Shown: piece after piece, positions 32,544 to 35,218 of the stretch
Layout of the letters: each line of letters opens with the position of its first letter
Position numbering within the stretch: position 1 is the first letter of the stretch
Assembly: GCA_022510685.1 (NCBI GenBank)
Contig: JAFLTA010000029.1
Coordinates: 1 to 35,218 of the forward strand
Reading direction: 5' to 3'
DNA from: Lachnospiraceae bacterium
GTDB taxonomy: Bacteria; Bacillota; Clostridia; Lachnospirales; Lachnospiraceae
DNA length: 35,218 nt
The notes under the pieces: generated by a model
Told to the model about the DNA's origin: nothing
Databases searched by the model: none
The model's input: only the letters and a program-made list of their open reading frames with translations
Made by a program: the position numbers and the translations under genes

Positions 32544-34292
32544 TCATTGCTCAATATCATCTACCAAATCTTCATCATCTACTTGCTCATCAATTTGCTC
32601 TTTAGCTACATCATGTATTATTATACCGATATCTGCAAACTTATTTTTTACACATTCGGCTCTTTGTTCTAAAAATTTACTAAAGTCTTCTTGATATATA
32701 TAATTAAAGCTATCCTCATCAATAACATGTCTAGACAATATTTCTTTAAAAGTCTCTTTAGAAATTCCTCTCAATTTCATAATCTCATCTACATATTTAT
32801 ATGTTGCTTTATCACTGATGAAATTATTTGCTTCATTAGTTAAAAAGGTGTAATTAAACACTGAATTTATATTTTCTCCTTCTTTTTGTTTATACTCAGC
32901 TTCTGGAAAAATATGATGAATTTGCGAAGAAACAGTATTTTCACCAATTCCTACATTTTTATCTTCATAAAAATCATTAGGATTCTGTGCATTTATCAAA
33001 CATAAAACTGCTTTTCCAAAAGCACTTTGCTTCGTTGTTCCTATATATTTACTCGTATTCCATAATATACCATTAGAAACTATTGTCGGCACTTGATTAC
33101 CGGTAATCCATTTAAGAAGAATTTGATAATCTTCTTTTAATTTATTATCCGTACCCTCAGTATACCTAGATGTCAGTGCTGTACAAAAAAAGAATTCCTT
33201 TATTTTTTGAGAAATACTCGTCTTTGCATCAATTTTTAGATTTTGAAAATCCCGATCAACTAAAACAGCAGCTATTAATGGTATAAAAGGTTTATACGGA
33301 AGTAATGATAAACTCTTTGTCGTTCCTACTCCAAATCTATCCAATAATTCCATTGTCTCCCTTATACCGTCTATCACTTTATCCCAATATGTTTCAATAT
33401 CATTTTTATCTAATGTATCTGCTAAAGCATTTTTCTTTGGTGTTTTTCCCGACAAGAGCGCTATTGCTTGCAACACCAATGTTTCTTCGTTATCTAATAC
33501 AATCTTTACATAACTATTTCTTTTCGCATCTTCAACTCTATCTTTAAGTTGAATGCCTTGTCTCATAAATTTAGCAACACAAATATCAAATACAGACAAT
33601 TTTAATCCAGTCGAATTAATAGTTTGAAATACTTTACACACTGCATCTAGAGTTAACTCTTTGGGCAAAATAACAACTGGAAACTCATACTCTAAAATAG
33701 TATCAAGATAATCTCCTAAGCGACCATCTAAAAAGTCATAGATTTCCTCCTTTTCAGAATTTCTTCTAATACTATCCTTATATGGTTTTAATAAGTCTCT
33801 CATTGTTTTTGTATCTTTGATGAAAGATAATGGCATTAACCCCTTGTCTAATAATTGATCAGGAAAATCCATATGTTTCTTATCTACAATCAACTCTTCA
33901 AACTCAATTCCTTTCGCATTATTAGTCTTATCTAATTCCATGAGTTTTGCATAATCTAAAAAATAACTTTTATTTCCCAAATTATAAAATACACAATAAC
34001 ATGAAGTAAGTCGCTGCTGACCATCTAATACTAGATGTTCAACATGTGAGTTTTGCTTACTTTCTTCAGTATAGTCAAAGGATTTATCCGGTATTATCAA
34101 ATTATTATAATCAACAGCTAAAAACAATAGTGTTCCTGCAGGATGATCACATTGAATAGAATCTAATAATTTTTTTACTTTTGGTGCTGTCCATTTGTAG
34201 TCCCTCTGGAAAGAGGGTAATTTTAATTTACCACAATCTATATCTGATAATAAATCTTTAAGTTTCAATTTGGTTGGTGTGAAATTTCCCAT
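32544..34292 (-). CDS. DUF262/HNH nuclease of the GmrSD/SspE type, probable defence protein
   Basis: 582 residues. The N-terminal DUF262 (ParB-like) domain shows LPSFQRDYKW (~25-34) and LDGQQRLTS (~89-97), plus FQTINSTGLKLSVFDI (~222-237). The C-terminal part has an HNH/DUF1524-like motif SSQIHHIFPEAEY (~455-467), followed by spaced Asn residues FNYTFLTNEANNFISD. The tail is acidic (DDEDLVDDIEQ). Proteins of this build (GmrSD, BrxU, SspE) use NTP and cut modified or invading DNA. No Ssp, Dnd, BREX or methylase gene lies in the window, so it is stand-alone here. The ATG follows AGGAGG 6 nt upstream. GC is lower than the chromosome to the left, as expected for acquired DNA. Substrate specificity cannot be told. 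Confidence 0.88.
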   Translation of the reverse strand: MGNFTPTKLKLKDLLSDIDCGKLKLPSFQRDYKWTAPKVKKLLDSIQCDHPAGTLLFLAVDYNNLIIPDKSFDYTEESKQNSHVEHLVLDGQQRLTSCYCVFYNLGNKSYFLDYAKLMELDKTNNAKGIEFEELIVDKKHMDFPDQLLDKGLMPLSFIKDTKTMRDLLKPYKDSIRRNSEKEEIYDFLDGRLGDYLDTILEYEFPVVILPKELTLDAVCKVFQTINSTGLKLSVFDICVAKFMRQGIQLKDRVEDAKRNSYVKIVLDNEETLVLQAIALLSGKTPKKNALADTLDKNDIETYWDKVIDGIRETMELLDRFGVGTTKSLSLLPYKPFIPLIAAVLVDRDFQNLKIDAKTSISQKIKEFFFCTALTSRYTEGTDNKLKEDYQILLKWITGNQVPTIVSNGILWNTSKYIGTTKQSAFGKAVLCLINAQNPNDFYEDKNVGIGENTVSSQIHHIFPEAEYKQKEGENINSVFNYTFLTNEANNFISDKATYKYVDEIMKLRGISKETFKEILSRHVIDEDSFNYIYQEDFSKFLEQRAECVKNKFADIGIIIHDVAKEQIDEQVDDEDLVDDIEQ

Positions 34293-34409
34293 GTTGACCT
34301 CCTATATTTTTCCAACATCTAAATACTCTATTACTTTATGTTTGTGATTCATATTTGAATGTGCATACATTTAATCTACTCTCAAATAATCATATTTCCT
34401 ATCGAATAG

Positions 34410-34438
34410 ATTATAAAACTTTTATTTGATGTTGTCAA
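34410..34438 (-). promoter_or_regulatory. Full-consensus promoter of the DUF262 gene
   Basis: On the minus strand TTGACA (34433-34438), an exact 17-bp spacer, then TATAAT (34410-34415): the ideal sigma-A promoter. The leader to the start codon is about 110 nt, long enough for control. Confidence 0.85.
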
Positions 34439-34454
34439 AAAAATACTCTCTTCT

Positions 34455-34484
34455 ATAAAATGCGGAGCAGTTGCCCACCCCGCA
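34455..34484 (-). terminator. Probable terminator of the TnpV gene
   Basis: On the minus strand TGCGGGG / CTCCGCA (one G-U pair) with a 10-nt loop, then ATTTTATAG. Weak T-run. Confidence 0.5.
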
Positions 34485-34489
34485 CACAA

Positions 34490-34888
34490 TCACGCATATA
34501 CCAGTTCCGTTATCACAACTTCCTCCGCAGCATTTCTTACATTATTCATCATGCCTACCCATTTCATCTGATCCGTTGCCTTCAATTCTTCTGTAATCCC
34601 CGCTCCGGCTTTCATCTGCTCTACAAGCTGTTCCATTCTTGTATGGCATTCCTCGTCAACTTTATGCAAATGCTCATTCAGTTTTCCATCCAGCAACAGC
34701 CTGATATATTCCCCTCTATGGTGTTTTTCCAAATACTCGCACCGCATAAGACCATACTTGCCTATGTTGTAGTGCGTTCCCTCTGGAAGTTCCAAATCGG
34801 GATAATACAAACCATCTTCCCGAAGTGTGTACCCTATGACATTCTCCCCTACGATATGCTTTTCCAATGTCTTTGTACTTTTCATCAT
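34490..34888 (-). CDS. tnpV: TnpV-family transposon-encoded protein
   Basis: 132 residues. The pattern YTLREDGLYYPDLELPEGTHYNIGKYGLMRCEYLEKHHRGEYIRLLLDGKLNEHL, then TEELKATDQMKWVGMMNNVRNAAEEVVITELVY, matches TnpV of Firmicutes mobile elements (function unknown, carried with conjugative or mobilisable transposons). ATG 34888 follows AGGAGAG; the frame upstream to 34972 overlaps the preceding gene and is not needed. It marks the right end of the window as mobile DNA. Confidence 0.85.
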   Translation of the reverse strand: MMKSTKTLEKHIVGENVIGYTLREDGLYYPDLELPEGTHYNIGKYGLMRCEYLEKHHRGEYIRLLLDGKLNEHLHKVDEECHTRMEQLVEQMKAGAGITEELKATDQMKWVGMMNNVRNAAEEVVITELVYA

Positions 34889-34901
34889 AATAATCACTCT
34901 C

Positions 34902-35218
34902 CTATCTATCTCTGTCGTGTTCCACGCTATATGATCTACGCATGGAACGGTCAGACTTTGTGTTTTCGGCATGTTTCATTTCTTCCATAAAACTCTCCAC
35001 CGCCTTTATATAAACTTCTGCCTGTTCCAGTGTGCATATCCAGTTCTCCGGTGTGATTTCATCTTTGATTTCAGAAGTTTTTATGCCGGAATCTGTCTGT
35101 ATATTCCAAAATCCCGCCAGTGTGTAAGATGTTCCACGCCTGTTAAAATCCTCATACACCGGAATTACTTCCCCTTTGGAAGTCTGCCAAGAGGCAACCT
35201 CCGGAAATATAACAAACC
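34902..35218 (-). CDS. Hypothetical mobile-element protein, N-terminus outside window
   Basis: The frame stays open to the right edge (FVIFPEVASWQTSKGEVIPVYEDFNRRGTSY in two parts across the GTG at 35159), so the start lies outside the window. The visible part is hydrophilic and ends HAENTKSDRSMRRSYSVEHDRDR. It is 13 nt before the TnpV gene and co-oriented, so it probably belongs to the same element. Family not recognised. Confidence 0.6.
   Translation of the reverse strand, partial: FVIFPEVASWQTSKGEVIPVYEDFNRRGTSYTLAGFWNIQTDSGIKTSEIKDEITPENWICTLEQAEVYIKAVESFMEEMKHAENTKSDRSMRRSYSVEHDRDR

Overview
The window looks like a chromosome segment of a low-to-mid GC Clostridia bacterium, probably a Lachnospiraceae gut commensal. 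The indications are strong AGGAGG-type ribosome sites with several TTG or GTG starts, lysine-rich secreted proteins, a BspA-type leucine-rich-repeat protein, a CIRCE-controlled small heat-shock gene, a DUF4179 anti-sigma factor and a TnpV-type transposon protein. Taxonomy is inferred from protein character only.

Left part (1-8.7 kb). The window opens inside a very large surface protein with GLUG and MBG/YDG repeats, whose C-terminal sorting motif reads VPETR instead of VPxTG. A shared hairpin terminator separates it from a convergent OmpR-type response regulator/histidine kinase pair. Next, on the minus strand, a probable transcription unit Dabb protein > unusual ABC ATPase > purC ends at its own terminator. 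A lysine-rich secreted protein with its own promoter and terminator follows.

Middle (8.7-19.3 kb). A 164-bp imperfect palindrome (MITE-like) sits directly at the end of an ABC-2 exporter operon (ATPase plus two permeases). That operon is divergent from a NarL-type sensor kinase/regulator pair. Copies of a 10-bp motif, AGCATAACGG, lie in the shared intergenic region and just after the regulator gene, which suggests a self-contained regulated exporter. Then come a secreted BspA-like LRR protein whose stop overlaps the start of an ArsB/NhaD-like permease (ATGA), a small methyltransferase-like protein plus a DUF4422 glycosyltransferase, a frameshifted hypothetical gene, and Hsp20 behind a perfect CIRCE operator.

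Right-middle (19.3-31.6 kb). Here are a MATE exporter and a dGTPase-like HD protein, a DUF234 AAA ATPase, a DUF308 membrane protein divergent from a Nudix hydrolase, an unrecognised 147-codon reading frame, a fused GT4-GT2 glycosyltransferase, an ECF sigma factor with its DUF4179 anti-sigma partner, a polysaccharide pyruvyl transferase, and a small membrane protein overlapping a YbjQ-family gene.

Right end (31.6-35.2 kb). This part looks rearranged. It holds a tRNA 3'-half-like sequence beside a 66-nt perfect hairpin, a frameshifted lipoprotein remnant, and the last 17 codons of an EF-Tu gene with its terminator. EF-Tu homology stops abruptly and AT-rich accessory DNA begins: a DUF262/HNH nuclease of the GmrSD/SspE type under a consensus promoter, a TnpV protein, and a hypothetical gene cut by the window edge. 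I read this as one end of an integrated element or island joined at the 3' end of tuf. The DUF262 nuclease is the best candidate for a defence function. No CRISPR array, rRNA or complete tRNA was found.
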